Notes: generated by a model not told the origin, from the letters alone. DNA of 26,831 bases from Candidatus Planktophila sp. (GCA_030832135.1 JAURJS010000055.1:1-26831), one strand, 5' to 3'. Positions 8,479 through 16,458 are shown, numbered from the stretch's first letter. Program-made: numbers and translations.

Positions 8479-8484
8479 TAAGAT
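8479..8484 (+). promoter_or_regulatory. Putative -10 hexamer (TAAGAT) for a leaderless trmI mRNA
   Basis: TAAGAT is followed by 7 bases and the GTG at 8492. A consensus TTGACA lies at 8451-8456 but is 22 bases from this hexamer, too far for a standard -35/-10 pair. The hexamer overlaps an alternative ATG start at 8483, so only one of the two readings can be right. Confidence 0.38.
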
Positions 8485-8491
8485 GCGCCTC

Positions 8492-9358
8492 GTGTCTGAT
8501 ACTCCACAGGTAGGTAGCGGTTTCTTCAAGGCTGGTGACCGTATTCAACTAACCGACCCAAAAGGCAAGCTCTACAGCTTCACCATCACCCCAGGCAAGG
8601 AGTGGCATACACACAAGGGATGGATCGTTCATGACGAACTCATCGGTTTACCGGAAGGCTCCGTTGTCAGCACGACAGCTGGACTGAAATTTACCGCCTT
8701 CATCCCTCTGCTTGCAGATTATGTGCTCTCAATGCCGCGTGGGGCAACAATTGTCTATCCCAAAGATGCAGCGATGATTGTTGGATCTGCTGATATCTAT
8801 CCAGGCGCTCGAGTACTAGAAGCTGGTGTTGGAAGCGGCGCACTCACGCTCTCACTCTTGCGCGCCGTCGGTCCAGATGGCTTCGTGCATAGTGTGGAAC
8901 GTCGTGAGGATTTCGCAAAGATTGCATCAAGTAACGTGGAGAACTACTTCTCAACTCTTCCAGCAAACTGGAGACTCGACGTTGGTTCTGTACAGGAACA
9001 GACTTTCTCCGAGAAGTTCGATCGAGTTGTCCTCGATATGTTGGCGCCATGGGAATGTGTTGCCATGGCGGCTGAAGTTTTGCGTCCTGGGGGAGTGTTC
9101 CTTGCATACGTTGCCACCACAACTCAACTATCAGCAACGGCTGAGGCTCTCAAGGAAGATGGAAACTTCACCGAGCCAGAGAGTTCTGAGACGCTGGTCC
9201 GCGGTTGGCATCATGAAGGACTTGCTGTTCGTCCACAACAAAGAATGATTGGTCATACAGGTTTTCTAATTCAGAGTCGCCGCATGGCGCCAGGAGTTGA
9301 AGTACTCGCTCGACGTCGCCGTCCAGCCAAGGGAGCGTACGGTGTCGCGGAAGAGTGA
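8492..9358 (+). CDS. trmI: tRNA (adenine(58)-N1)-methyltransferase TrmI
   Basis: TrmI uses S-adenosylmethionine to methylate N1 of A58 in the T-loop of tRNA, as a homotetramer. The 288-residue protein has the N-terminal small domain (AGDRIQLTDPKGKLY; PGKEWHTHKG; MPRGATIVYPKDAAMI). The Rossmann fold follows, with SAM motif VLEAGVGSGALTLSLLRAVG, then LDMLAPWE and the C-terminal RGWHHEGLAVRPQQRMIGHTGFLI. The start is uncertain by three codons: GTG at 8492 gives VSDTPQ, like mycobacterial TrmI, and suits the proposed leaderless promoter; ATG at 8483 is the alternative. In many actinobacteria the Pup-proteasome cluster follows this gene; here pafB overlaps its 3' end by 17 bases. Confidence 0.93.
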   Translation: MSDTPQVGSGFFKAGDRIQLTDPKGKLYSFTITPGKEWHTHKGWIVHDELIGLPEGSVVSTTAGLKFTAFIPLLADYVLSMPRGATIVYPKDAAMIVGSADIYPGARVLEAGVGSGALTLSLLRAVGPDGFVHSVERREDFAKIASSNVENYFSTLPANWRLDVGSVQEQTFSEKFDRVVLDMLAPWECVAMAAEVLRPGGVFLAYVATTTQLSATAEALKEDGNFTEPESSETLVRGWHHEGLAVRPQQRMIGHTGFLIQSRRMAPGVEVLARRRRPAKGAYGVAEE

Positions 9359-10283
9359 GCGATTGGTCAATCTGACAATCGCACTACTTGCTACCAAGAG
9401 ATACCTCACCAAGGCTGAAATCTTTAAGAATGTTTCCGGATATAGTGGTGATGCTGAAGCGAAAGACCGAATGTTCGAACGCGATAAAGACGATTTACGT
9501 TCACTGGGCATAACAATTGAACTAGGAAGCTTTGATCCGTTATTTGAAGATGAAGCTGGTTATCGAATCAAACCTGAGAGTTATGCGCTCCAACTAAAGA
9601 ACCTAGATGCCACTTCGATTGCTCTACTCTCGAAGGCTGGAAAGATGTGGCGAGAGGCGGCTCTTGGACAATCAGCTCAATCCGGATTACGCAAACTGCG
9701 GTCGGTCGGAATAAATTCCGATCTTGAATCCGTTATAGAACTAACGACTTCTAGTCAGAGCGCCCCAGAACAGCTATCCGATCTCATTGAGGCGATTACC
9801 TCCCGACAGGTTATAACCTTCGAGTATCTCAATAAAGATTTGGCGAGTGAGGTTCGAAAAGTGAACCCTTATCGTCTCTCCAATTCACTTGGTTATTGGT
9901 ATCTCATCGCTTGGGACCTTGAGAAATTGGCGTTACGTACCTTCCGATTAGATCGGTTTATCTCATCGGTGAAGCTTTCCGGAAGGAACAACTCCTTCGA
10001 AGTAGACGTTGAACTTTTAAATTCTCATGACCTAGAGCAAATCGGTGAGAACTCAGATGCTGTACTGCTCGTTCGAAAGGGGAAGGCGCCCGCTCTTCGA
10101 AATGAAGGAGTTATCTCTGAGCATGATTCTGAATGGGATCGGGTTAATCTTCAATACCAAAGTTCGAAGCAGATACTACGAGAGCTTCTTTGGGCCGGGG
10201 ATAATGTAATCATCCTTGAGCCAGAAGAGTTGAGAAATAAACTGATTACATCCCTCAAGGAGGTGATTGCGCACCATGTCTAA
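9342..10283 (+). CDS. pafB: WYL-domain transcriptional regulator PafB
   Basis: PafB, with PafC, forms the heterodimeric activator of the LexA-independent DNA-damage response in mycobacteria; historically it was named for linkage to the Pup ligase gene pafA. The 313-residue protein starts with SRKSERLVNLTIALLATKRYLT and the conserved RMFERDKDDLRSLGI of the helix-turn-helix domain. A WYL domain follows (about 165-240; YWYLIAWDLEKLALRTFRLDRF), then a C-terminal WCX region. GTG at 9342 is chosen: AAGGGAG lies 7 bases upstream and the N-terminus matches the family. The open frame's earlier TTG at 9297 adds 15 residues that are unlike PafB. It overlaps trmI by 17 bases and pafC by 8. No pafA, pup, dop or proteasome gene is present nearby. 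Confidence 0.93.
   Translation: MSRKSERLVNLTIALLATKRYLTKAEIFKNVSGYSGDAEAKDRMFERDKDDLRSLGITIELGSFDPLFEDEAGYRIKPESYALQLKNLDATSIALLSKAGKMWREAALGQSAQSGLRKLRSVGINSDLESVIELTTSSQSAPEQLSDLIEAITSRQVITFEYLNKDLASEVRKVNPYRLSNSLGYWYLIAWDLEKLALRTFRLDRFISSVKLSGRNNSFEVDVELLNSHDLEQIGENSDAVLLVRKGKAPALRNEGVISEHDSEWDRVNLQYQSSKQILRELLWAGDNVIILEPEELRNKLITSLKEVIAHHV
10257..10267 (+). promoter_or_regulatory. Extended Shine-Dalgarno for pafC (11-base match to the 16S rRNA 3' end)
   Basis: AAGGAGGTGAT inside the end of pafB is fully complementary to the canonical anti-Shine-Dalgarno tail of 16S rRNA. The end of the match is 8 bases before the pafC ATG at 10276, and the AGGAGG core is 12 bases before it. It decides the start against the in-frame TTG at 10267, which would be only 3 bases from the core. 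Confidence 0.7.
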
Positions 10284-11187
10284 TCAGAGCGCACCGATTC
10301 AGGAAGTTTCAAGACTTCTAGATCTCGTCCCATTTCTGTCTACGCACTCACACATCTCGCTTAAGGAGCTTGCGGGGGAGTTTGGTATCAGCGAGAAAGC
10401 GATGGCGAGCGAACTAACTGCACTTTCAATGTGCGGTCTACCTGGATATACGCCATACGAACTTATAGAGATTTACTTCGAATCTGGTTTTGTTACGATC
10501 AATAATCACGATGCTCTAGATATTCCACGTGCTCTCACGCAACTTGAGGTTGCATCTCTTCTTATTGGTCTTGAGTTGATGCGAGATGCTGCAGTGGACG
10601 GGGATTCTGCGCTCCTCGAGAAAATCGACAGTTTGATTGTTGAAATGAAATCACTAACTGGTGATGCAATATCAATTTCTGATAATCCAATGACCGCATT
10701 TCAAGCGGTAATTGAGAGCGCAATTGCCCGACGCAGGTCTCTCTCACTCGAGTATCAATCACCGATAAGGAATGAAATCTCTACAAGAGAAGTTGATCCT
10801 CTATCTCTACGTAGTGAGAAGGCGCATATCTATCTCGTGACCTTCTGTCACAGTGCGAAGGCGATCAGAGAGTTCCGTCTCGACCGGGTAGTTGAAGTCA
10901 AAGAGATAGAAAACTCCAATTTCACCCCTGCTTCAGTCGATTCGCAGTCAGGAGATAAGCACTCGATTCAACTCAAGGTGACTGGAGATCGTCGAGCGAT
11001 TGCCGAGGCCCTCTCAATCACAGAAATCCCAGCCAATGGTGAGGTGGAGGTTGAGATCTACTCACCCGAGTGGATGACTAAGGCGGTTCTGGCGCATGCC
11101 CCTTACATGGAGCTAGTGGAAAATGCCCAACTTCGGAGCGAAATCACGAGGTCGGCTGAGAATATTCTCGCCCTTTACCCCTCATAG
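10276..11187 (+). CDS. pafC: WYL-domain transcriptional regulator PafC
   Basis: A 303-residue partner of PafB. Predicted N-terminal helix-turn-helix (about 5-60; LDLVPFLSTHSHISLKELAG, FGISEKAMASEL), a linker with TQLEVASLLIGLELM, and a WYL domain (about 140-215). In that domain KAHIYLVTFCHSAKAIREFRLDRV carries the ligand-binding-like aromatic and the Arg-x-Asp-Arg end. The WCX-type C-terminus follows. In related species the two proteins, or a fused version, bind promoters of recA and repair genes and are proposed to sense single-stranded DNA. ATG at 10276 overlaps the pafB stop by 8 bases, so the two should be made in equal amounts. Stop at 11185-11187; an 82-base gap then leads to tatA. Confidence 0.92.
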   Translation: MSNQSAPIQEVSRLLDLVPFLSTHSHISLKELAGEFGISEKAMASELTALSMCGLPGYTPYELIEIYFESGFVTINNHDALDIPRALTQLEVASLLIGLELMRDAAVDGDSALLEKIDSLIVEMKSLTGDAISISDNPMTAFQAVIESAIARRRSLSLEYQSPIRNEISTREVDPLSLRSEKAHIYLVTFCHSAKAIREFRLDRVVEVKEIENSNFTPASVDSQSGDKHSIQLKVTGDRRAIAEALSITEIPANGEVEVEIYSPEWMTKAVLAHAPYMELVENAQLRSEITRSAENILALYPS

Positions 11188-11202
11188 GGTTCGGCTATGC
11201 GA

Positions 11203-11208
11203 TAACGT
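11203..11208 (+). promoter_or_regulatory. Putative -10 hexamer (TAACGT) for tatA-tatC
   Basis: TAACGT lies in the pafC-tatA gap, 61 bases before the tatA ATG, with no clear -35. A start near 11215 would give a leader of about 55 bases holding a hairpin and a good Shine-Dalgarno. Weakly supported: only the hexamer, the gap and the separate ribosome-binding site argue for it. Confidence 0.3.
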
Positions 11209-11219
11209 ACGCGATGTAC

Positions 11220-11252
11220 AAAGGCTCGCCTGAGACCAGGGGAGCTGCCTTT
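11220..11252 (+). terminator. Imperfect hairpin in the pafC-tatA gap (terminator or leader structure)
   Basis: AAAGGC (11220-11225) pairs with GCCTTT (11247-11252), and an inner CCT/AGG pairing can close part of the interval. Only three T residues follow, so as a Rho-independent terminator it would be weak; it could equally be an mRNA leader structure ahead of tatA. AAGGAG at 11258-11263 follows it. Confidence 0.3.
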
Positions 11253-11269
11253 ACCTCAAGGAGAATGAC

Positions 11270-11461
11270 ATGTTCCTACGCGAGCCACAGCACTGGATTC
11301 CGATCGTACTTATCTTCGCTCTTCTCTTCGGAGCAAAGCGTCTACCGGATTCAGCCCGTCAACTCGGCCGTTCAATGCGTATCTTCAAGTCAGAGATGAA
11401 GGAACTCAAAGCTGACGACGCTGTAGATACAAAGAAGAACGACGACTCTTCCGAGAAGTAA
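11270..11461 (+). CDS. tatA: Twin-arginine translocase subunit TatA
   Basis: TatA oligomerises to form the passage for folded proteins in the twin-arginine export pathway at the cytoplasmic membrane. The 63-residue product has the standard plan. A short N-terminal membrane helix (about 8-23, [18 protein letters not shown]) leads into a conserved FGxxRLP-type hinge and an amphipathic helix ([19 protein letters not shown]). The tail is charged and disordered, ending DDSSEK. An AAGGAG Shine-Dalgarno lies 6 bases before the ATG. tatC starts 5 bases after the stop. No tatB is present here; in actinobacteria it is usually elsewhere. Confidence 0.93.
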   Translation: MFLREPQHWIPIVLIFALLFGAKRLPDSARQLGRSMRIFKSEMKELKADDAVDTKKNDDSSEK

Positions 11462-11466
11462 TCTCC

Positions 11467-12309
11467 ATGGCGACCACCACTGGCGGTCGCATGCCGCTTA
11501 TCGAACATTTACGCGAGCTGCGCCGTAGAGTATTTAAGTCCGCACTTGCAATCACCATAGGTGCAGGTATTGGCTGGGTCTACTACAACCCCATCATCAC
11601 AAAATTGGCTGAGCCTGTCTGCGACCTCAAAAAGGCGCAAGGGTCCGGTGCAGATAGTTGTGGGGCTCTCTATATCAACGGTGTTCTCGGCCCACTCAAT
11701 CTTCAGATCAAGGTTGCAATTCTAGCTGGAGTAATTATCACGGCCCCGATCTGGCTATATCAACTCTGGGCATTTATCGCTCCGGCACTTCATCGCAAAG
11801 AGAAGCGCAATTCGATCTTCTTTATCGGTGCTGCAACACCATTTTTTGCAATCGGTGCAATTCTTGGATACTCAGTTTTACCGATGGCAATCAAAGTTCT
11901 CTTTGGATTTACCCCTGATGCGCTCAACAACCTCGTTAAGTTCGATGACTTCCTTGATTTCGTTCTTCGAATGATTCTTCTCTTCGGAATTGCATTTGAG
12001 CTTCCGGTATTCCTCCTCACCTTCAATCTCATTGGTTTCCTCTCGGGCAAGACAATTCTTAAACCATGGCGCGTATGGGTCTTCGGTATCTGCCTCTTCG
12101 TCGCAAGCTTCTCACCGACGGCAGACCCACTATCTATGTTGATGCTCGCTCTACCTCTAATAGGCTTCTACTTCTTAGCTGGTGGGATCGCTCTTCTCAA
12201 TGATCGACGTCGAGCGAAGAAGTCTGAATCCATCGAAATGGAGTCCGGGTCTATCGCCCCCGCAGCACCTATCGAGGCGGCAGCACCTATCGATCAACCT
12301 AATACCTAA
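11467..12309 (+). CDS. tatC: Twin-arginine translocase subunit TatC
   Basis: TatC is the polytopic membrane receptor that recognises the twin-arginine signal peptide. The 280-residue protein begins with the conserved cytoplasmic MPLIEHLRELRRRVFKSA (residues 8-25). Six hydrophobic segments follow, with the family segments GVIITAPIWLYQLWAFIAPALHRKEKR, AFELPVFLLTFNLIGF, and FVASFSPTADPLSMLMLALPLIGFYFL. The last 40 residues are a hydrophilic tail with an Ala-Pro-Ile repeat. It follows tatA by 5 bases and lacks a strong own Shine-Dalgarno, suggesting translation coupled to tatA. Confidence 0.95.
   Translation: MATTTGGRMPLIEHLRELRRRVFKSALAITIGAGIGWVYYNPIITKLAEPVCDLKKAQGSGADSCGALYINGVLGPLNLQIKVAILAGVIITAPIWLYQLWAFIAPALHRKEKRNSIFFIGAATPFFAIGAILGYSVLPMAIKVLFGFTPDALNNLVKFDDFLDFVLRMILLFGIAFELPVFLLTFNLIGFLSGKTILKPWRVWVFGICLFVASFSPTADPLSMLMLALPLIGFYFLAGGIALLNDRRRAKKSESIEMESGSIAPAAPIEAAAPIDQPNT
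12262..12293 (+). repeat. Short in-frame direct repeat in the tatC tail
   Basis: GCAGCACCTATCGA occurs at 12262-12275 and again at 12280-12293, period 18 bases (6 codons), encoding AAPIEA/AAPIDQ. It lies in the low-complexity tail after the last membrane segment, so length variation here should be tolerated. Probably a small local duplication. Confidence 0.6.
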
Positions 12310-12320
12310 TAGGTCGCGCC

Positions 12321-13187
12321 ATGTGGTTGATAGCGATTAATCCTCACTCTGGAAATGGACGTGGCTCCGTGGTTACCGCAGAGGTCATTCGCTATTTCTC
12401 GCTGCACGATATTTCATATCGTGCTATCGCCGCAGCAAGTGCGGAAGAACTTTCCAATGCGCTCATAAGTGAGGTTGATAATAAAAGCTATTCGGGTGTT
12501 ATTGCAGTTGGCGGAGATGGGCTTGCACATCTAGTGATGCAGATATGTGTTCCTCGCCATCTTGCATTTGCTGTTGTTCCCGCTGGTACTGGAAATGATT
12601 TTGTTCGCACATTGGGATGGTCATTGGACGATATCGAACCTCTGCTTAAGAAGATCACGACAAGTGAACCGACCCCCATTGATTTAGGAAATGTCGATTC
12701 AGAGTGGTTCGGCGCTATCCTCTCGACCGGCTTTGATTCAGTTGTCAATGAACGCGCCAATCGATTGAAGTGGCCGCGAGGACCCCAGCGCTATAACTTG
12801 GCAATCGCACTAGAGTTGGCGCGCTTCACACCTGCAACTTATGAAATTACCTGTGATGGCGAGAGCTTCACCACTGAAGCGATGCTAGTTGCGATCGGTA
12901 ATGGAAAGTCATATGGAGGCGGAATGAATATCTGCCCCCAGGCACAGATCAACGATGGCCTCTTTGACCTCATCATCCTTGAACCGGTGAGCAAAGTTGA
13001 ATTCTTAAAGGTCTTCCCGCGCGTTTATTCGGGCTCGCACATCACCCATCCGAAGATTCGTTCGATACGAGCGAAGAAAGTGACTATCAACGCCAAGGCT
13101 GTGGCCTATGCTGATGGAGAGCGAATCGGTCCAGCGCCCATTTCGGCAGAGTGTGTGAAGGATGCGGGGCTGACATGGAAGCTGTAG
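12321..13187 (+). CDS. Diacylglycerol kinase family lipid kinase (YegS/DagK-like)
   Basis: A 288-residue soluble lipid kinase of the DagK/LCB5/YegS family, which phosphorylates diacylglycerol or a related lipid at the membrane surface with ATP. Motifs are AINPHSGNGRG near the N-terminus, the nucleotide-binding VIAVGGDGLAHLV (about 59-71), VPAGTGNDFVRTLGW (about 87-101), and the C-terminal YADGERIG. GGDG is followed by Leu rather than the more usual Thr/Met. Lipid substrate not determinable from sequence. Located between tatC (11 bases) and the helicase (13-base overlap), the same place as in other actinobacteria. Confidence 0.88.
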   Translation: MWLIAINPHSGNGRGSVVTAEVIRYFSLHDISYRAIAAASAEELSNALISEVDNKSYSGVIAVGGDGLAHLVMQICVPRHLAFAVVPAGTGNDFVRTLGWSLDDIEPLLKKITTSEPTPIDLGNVDSEWFGAILSTGFDSVVNERANRLKWPRGPQRYNLAIALELARFTPATYEITCDGESFTTEAMLVAIGNGKSYGGGMNICPQAQINDGLFDLIILEPVSKVEFLKVFPRVYSGSHITHPKIRSIRAKKVTINAKAVAYADGERIGPAPISAECVKDAGLTWKL

Positions 13188-15559
13188 AGACACCGGCCGA
13201 GCGCTATGCCGCGGCGAAGAAGCGATCATCCCACCCCTTAACAAACGACTTCATCGCGCAGTTTGATTTTGGGTTCGATGAGTTTCAGATAGTTGCCTGT
13301 CACGCCGTCGAAGATGGTCGAGGCGTTCTGGTTGCAGCTCCTACCGGTGCAGGAAAAACTGTCGTCGGTGAGTTCGCCGCTTTTAGCTCACTTGCTCGTG
13401 GAAAGAAGTGCTTCTACACAACACCCATTAAGGCTCTCTCTAATCAGAAGTATCACGAGTTCGTAGCACGATTTGGCGAAGATCGGGTCGGTCTATTAAC
13501 GGGTGACACAAATATCAACTCTGATGCCGAGATTATGGTGATGACGACTGAAGTGCTTAGAAATATGTTGTATGCAAACTCATCTACCTTACTCAACCTA
13601 GGTGCGGTAGTAATGGATGAGGTTCACTACCTCGCAGATAAGTTTCGTGGCGCAGTGTGGGAGGAAGTTCTAATCCATCTCATGGAGAGCGTTCAAGTTA
13701 TCTCGCTCTCAGCAACGGTAAGTAATGCCGAAGAGTTCGGGGAATGGCTTGGTGAAGTCCGCGGTCAAACCGATGTGATTGTCTCTGAAATCAGACCTAT
13801 TCCGCTCTATCAGCATGTTCTCATTGGTAACCGCCTGATCGACCTTTTCAATGAGCCTGGTCGGGTTAACCCTGAGATTCTTGCCCTCGAACGACAGGCG
13901 ATGAAGCGAGTTCGAACGCCTCGACATAGGAACGACAGATTTGGAAGCGATGACAACCGTCTGAGTCGCGATGAAGTGATCGATAAGTTGCAAAGAGAGA
14001 ACCTACTTCCCGCAATCACATTTATCTTCTCACGTGCCGGATGCGATGCTGCGGTTAAGCAATGTCTTAATGCGGGCATCAAATTGACGAATGCGGAAGA
14101 GCGAATTGAAATCGCAAATACTGCTCGCCAATGCACACAGAATATTGCCGAGGAAGATCTCGAGGTTCTTGGTTATCGTGATTGGTTACTCGCCCTCGAG
14201 CGAGGAATAGCCGCCCATCACGCAGGTCTCTTGCCAAGTTTTAAGGGCGCCGTTGAAGATCTTTTTAAACGTGGTCTAGTCAAGGCGGTATTTGCAACAG
14301 AAACACTTGCGCTAGGTATCAATATGCCAGCTCGCACGGTTGTACTTGAGAAGTTAACGAAGTGGAATGGTGAAGGCCATGTCTCAATTACACCTGGTGA
14401 ATATACGCAGCTCACAGGACGTGCGGGACGTCGTGGAATTGATATCGAGGGAAACGCAGTAGTCCTCTGGTCACCGACTGTAGATTCGGCAACTGCTGCT
14501 GGATTAGCTTCCACTCGTACCTATCCGCTTCGTTCCTCTTTTACTCCTTCTTACAACATGTCAATCAATCTCATCGCTAGGTTCGGTCGCGAACGTGCTC
14601 GCACAAGTCTTGAATCGTCTTTCGCGCAATTTCAGGCAGATCGCGCCGTAGTGGGGTTGGTCAAGCAGATTCGAAAGAACGATCTCGCTGCCGCAGAGCA
14701 ACTTGAATCTGCAGTGTGTCACCTTGGAAACTTTGAAGAATATGCAGCTATCCGAATGGAAATTAAGGACACTGAACGCTTATTGAGTAAGCGTGATGGT
14801 CGTCGCACATTCGACAATCGCCAGCGCCAGCATATGGAGAATGAACTCGATAACCTACGACGCAGGTTGCGTCAGCACGAATGCCACTCGTGCAATGATC
14901 GCGAAACCCACGCTCGATTTGCCGAACGTGCCGCTCGCCTGCATCGGGAGTCCGCTGGTCTGCGCGAGAGAGTAGAGAATCGCACTCACGTTATCGCAAA
15001 GACCTTTGATCGGATCTGTGACGTTCTAACCCACCTTGGGTATATCGAAGGCGAGAAGCCACTTGAGCAGGGAAAGATTCTTGCCAAGATTTATGCCGAA
15101 TCAGATTTATTGCTGACTGAAACAATCCGTAATGGAGTCTTAGAGGACCTCTCGGCTCCGGAACTAGTTTCAGTAATCTCATCTGTTATCTACGAGAGCC
15201 GAGGAAGCGAGAACTATTCTCCGAAGATGCCTCATCAGAATGTTGCCAATGCTCTCGCCTCAATTGCCTCTATCTGGTCTCAACTCGAGGATATCGAAGA
15301 GGATTTTGGCGTTGATACTCAGAAGGAGCCAGATTTTGGATTCTGCTATGCGGCATACCGGTGGGCGAGTGGACACTCTCTCTCCAGTGTCCTTAAAGGC
15401 AGCGATATGACCGTTGGTGACTTTGTTCGTAATATCAAGCAACTCATCGATCTCCTTACGCAAATTGCAGGCGCATCGGATTCTCTACGAAAGAATTGCC
15501 GAGAAGCTGTTAAACGTATCGACAGGGGAGTGGTTTCTTATATGGTGGGGGAACTATGA
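13175..15559 (+). CDS. helY: DEAD/DEAH-box RNA helicase, HelY/Mtr4 (SKI2) family
   Basis: A 794-residue superfamily 2 helicase related to mycobacterial HelY and eukaryotic Mtr4/Ski2. Motifs are Walker A APTGAGKT (55-62), TTPIKALSNQKY, DEVH box (148-151), SLSAT, and helicase motif VI QLTGRAGRRG (412-421). A long helical region follows with CHSC, and a C-terminal DSHCT-like domain. Probable role in RNA unwinding or decay. The start chosen is ATG at 13175 (MEAVETPAERYAAAKK), overlapping the lipid kinase by 13 bases; the frame is open from a GTG at 13151 but the extra residues are kinase-gene shadow. Its stop overlaps the exonuclease start in ATGA. The symbol is given by homology. Confidence 0.92.
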   Translation: MEAVETPAERYAAAKKRSSHPLTNDFIAQFDFGFDEFQIVACHAVEDGRGVLVAAPTGAGKTVVGEFAAFSSLARGKKCFYTTPIKALSNQKYHEFVARFGEDRVGLLTGDTNINSDAEIMVMTTEVLRNMLYANSSTLLNLGAVVMDEVHYLADKFRGAVWEEVLIHLMESVQVISLSATVSNAEEFGEWLGEVRGQTDVIVSEIRPIPLYQHVLIGNRLIDLFNEPGRVNPEILALERQAMKRVRTPRHRNDRFGSDDNRLSRDEVIDKLQRENLLPAITFIFSRAGCDAAVKQCLNAGIKLTNAEERIEIANTARQCTQNIAEEDLEVLGYRDWLLALERGIAAHHAGLLPSFKGAVEDLFKRGLVKAVFATETLALGINMPARTVVLEKLTKWNGEGHVSITPGEYTQLTGRAGRRGIDIEGNAVVLWSPTVDSATAAGLASTRTYPLRSSFTPSYNMSINLIARFGRERARTSLESSFAQFQADRAVVGLVKQIRKNDLAAAEQLESAVCHLGNFEEYAAIRMEIKDTERLLSKRDGRRTFDNRQRQHMENELDNLRRRLRQHECHSCNDRETHARFAERAARLHRESAGLRERVENRTHVIAKTFDRICDVLTHLGYIEGEKPLEQGKILAKIYAESDLLLTETIRNGVLEDLSAPELVSVISSVIYESRGSENYSPKMPHQNVANALASIASIWSQLEDIEEDFGVDTQKEPDFGFCYAAYRWASGHSLSSVLKGSDMTVGDFVRNIKQLIDLLTQIAGASDSLRKNCREAVKRIDRGVVSYMVGEL

Positions 15560-16458
15560 CTCTGATGCTCTTGGATAGCGCTTCTCTCTGGTATCGCGCC
15601 TACTACGGAATGCCTGACACCTTGCTTTCGCCATCCGGAATGCCAGTGAACGCCATCCGTGGTTATCTCGATATGACAGCACGTCTAGTTTCGATGTATT
15701 CACCCAATCGTTTAGTTGCATGTATCGAGGGTGATTGGCGTCCTTCATGGCGAGTAGAACTCTTCCCAGATTACAAGGCAAATCGCCTTGAGGCCGATAG
15801 CGAAGAAGAGGAAGAGCCAGAGACCCTCACACCTCAAATTCCCGTATTACTTGATCTCATCGATGCCTTCGGCATTCCAATGGTTGGGGTCGACGATTAT
15901 GAAGCAGACGATGTCATGGCAACGTTTGCAACGCGTGAGAAAGGTCCAATCCGCGTAGTTACAGGTGATCGCGATCTCTTTCAACTTGTCGATGATAAGA
16001 AAGACGTCAAGGTTGTCTATCTCGCCAAGGGAATCTCTGCACACGATCTCGTCGATACGAAATGGGTTGCAAACAAGTACTCCATTCCAGGCGATCGATA
16101 CGCGCTCTTTGCAATGTTCCGTGGCGATCCTTCAGATGGACTACCGGGCGTACGAGGAATCGGAGAGAAAGGCGCTGCGCTGATTGCAAATCACTTCGCT
16201 ACAGCCGAAGATGCTTTCACAGCTGCTGTTCAGGGTCATGAGGCGTTGCCTCCTGCTTTGGCGAAGAAGATTATTGCAGGGGAGGAGTATCTAAAGATCG
16301 CTCCAACATTGGTGCACTGTGCTCGAGATGTTGCACTTCCTCAAATGTCGATCGAAATGCCGGGAAAACCTGATGACCTCTCAGAGATTTATCGCATCAA
16401 AGATGAATACGGGCTGGGGGCAAGTGTTGATCGATTGATAGCTGCCCTCGGATGGTAA
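15556..16458 (+). CDS. 5'-3' exonuclease (PIN/H3TH domain, polymerase-free)
   Basis: A 300-residue stand-alone 5' nuclease related to the N-terminal domain of DNA polymerase I. Acidic metal-binding motifs are LMLLDSASLWYRAYYG, DYKANR, VDDYEADDVMAT and VVTGDRDLFQLV, followed by the helix-3-turn-helix segment GDPSDGLPGVRGIGEKGAALI. No polymerase domain follows. It likely acts on RNA primers or flaps in replication and repair, alongside a full PolA encoded elsewhere (inference). A Glu-rich insert (DSEEEEEPE) lies near residue 75. ATGA overlap with helY and 7-base overlap with lnt. Confidence 0.92.
   Translation: MTLMLLDSASLWYRAYYGMPDTLLSPSGMPVNAIRGYLDMTARLVSMYSPNRLVACIEGDWRPSWRVELFPDYKANRLEADSEEEEEPETLTPQIPVLLDLIDAFGIPMVGVDDYEADDVMATFATREKGPIRVVTGDRDLFQLVDDKKDVKVVYLAKGISAHDLVDTKWVANKYSIPGDRYALFAMFRGDPSDGLPGVRGIGEKGAALIANHFATAEDAFTAAVQGHEALPPALAKKIIAGEEYLKIAPTLVHCARDVALPQMSIEMPGKPDDLSEIYRIKDEYGLGASVDRLIAALGW

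Noticed and set aside
11214..11399. A 61-codon plus-strand ORF overlapping tatA in another frame, starting 5 bases after TAACGT
   Set aside because: It looked like a leaderless upstream ORF, but its composition is that of a shadow frame of tatA, the spacing is 5 rather than 6-7, and tatA has its own ribosome-binding site.
13151..13174. Extended helicase start with a Cys-x2-Cys (CEGC) N-terminus
   Set aside because: The CEGC residues come from reading the end of the lipid-kinase gene in another frame; the family-like N-terminus begins at ATG 13175.
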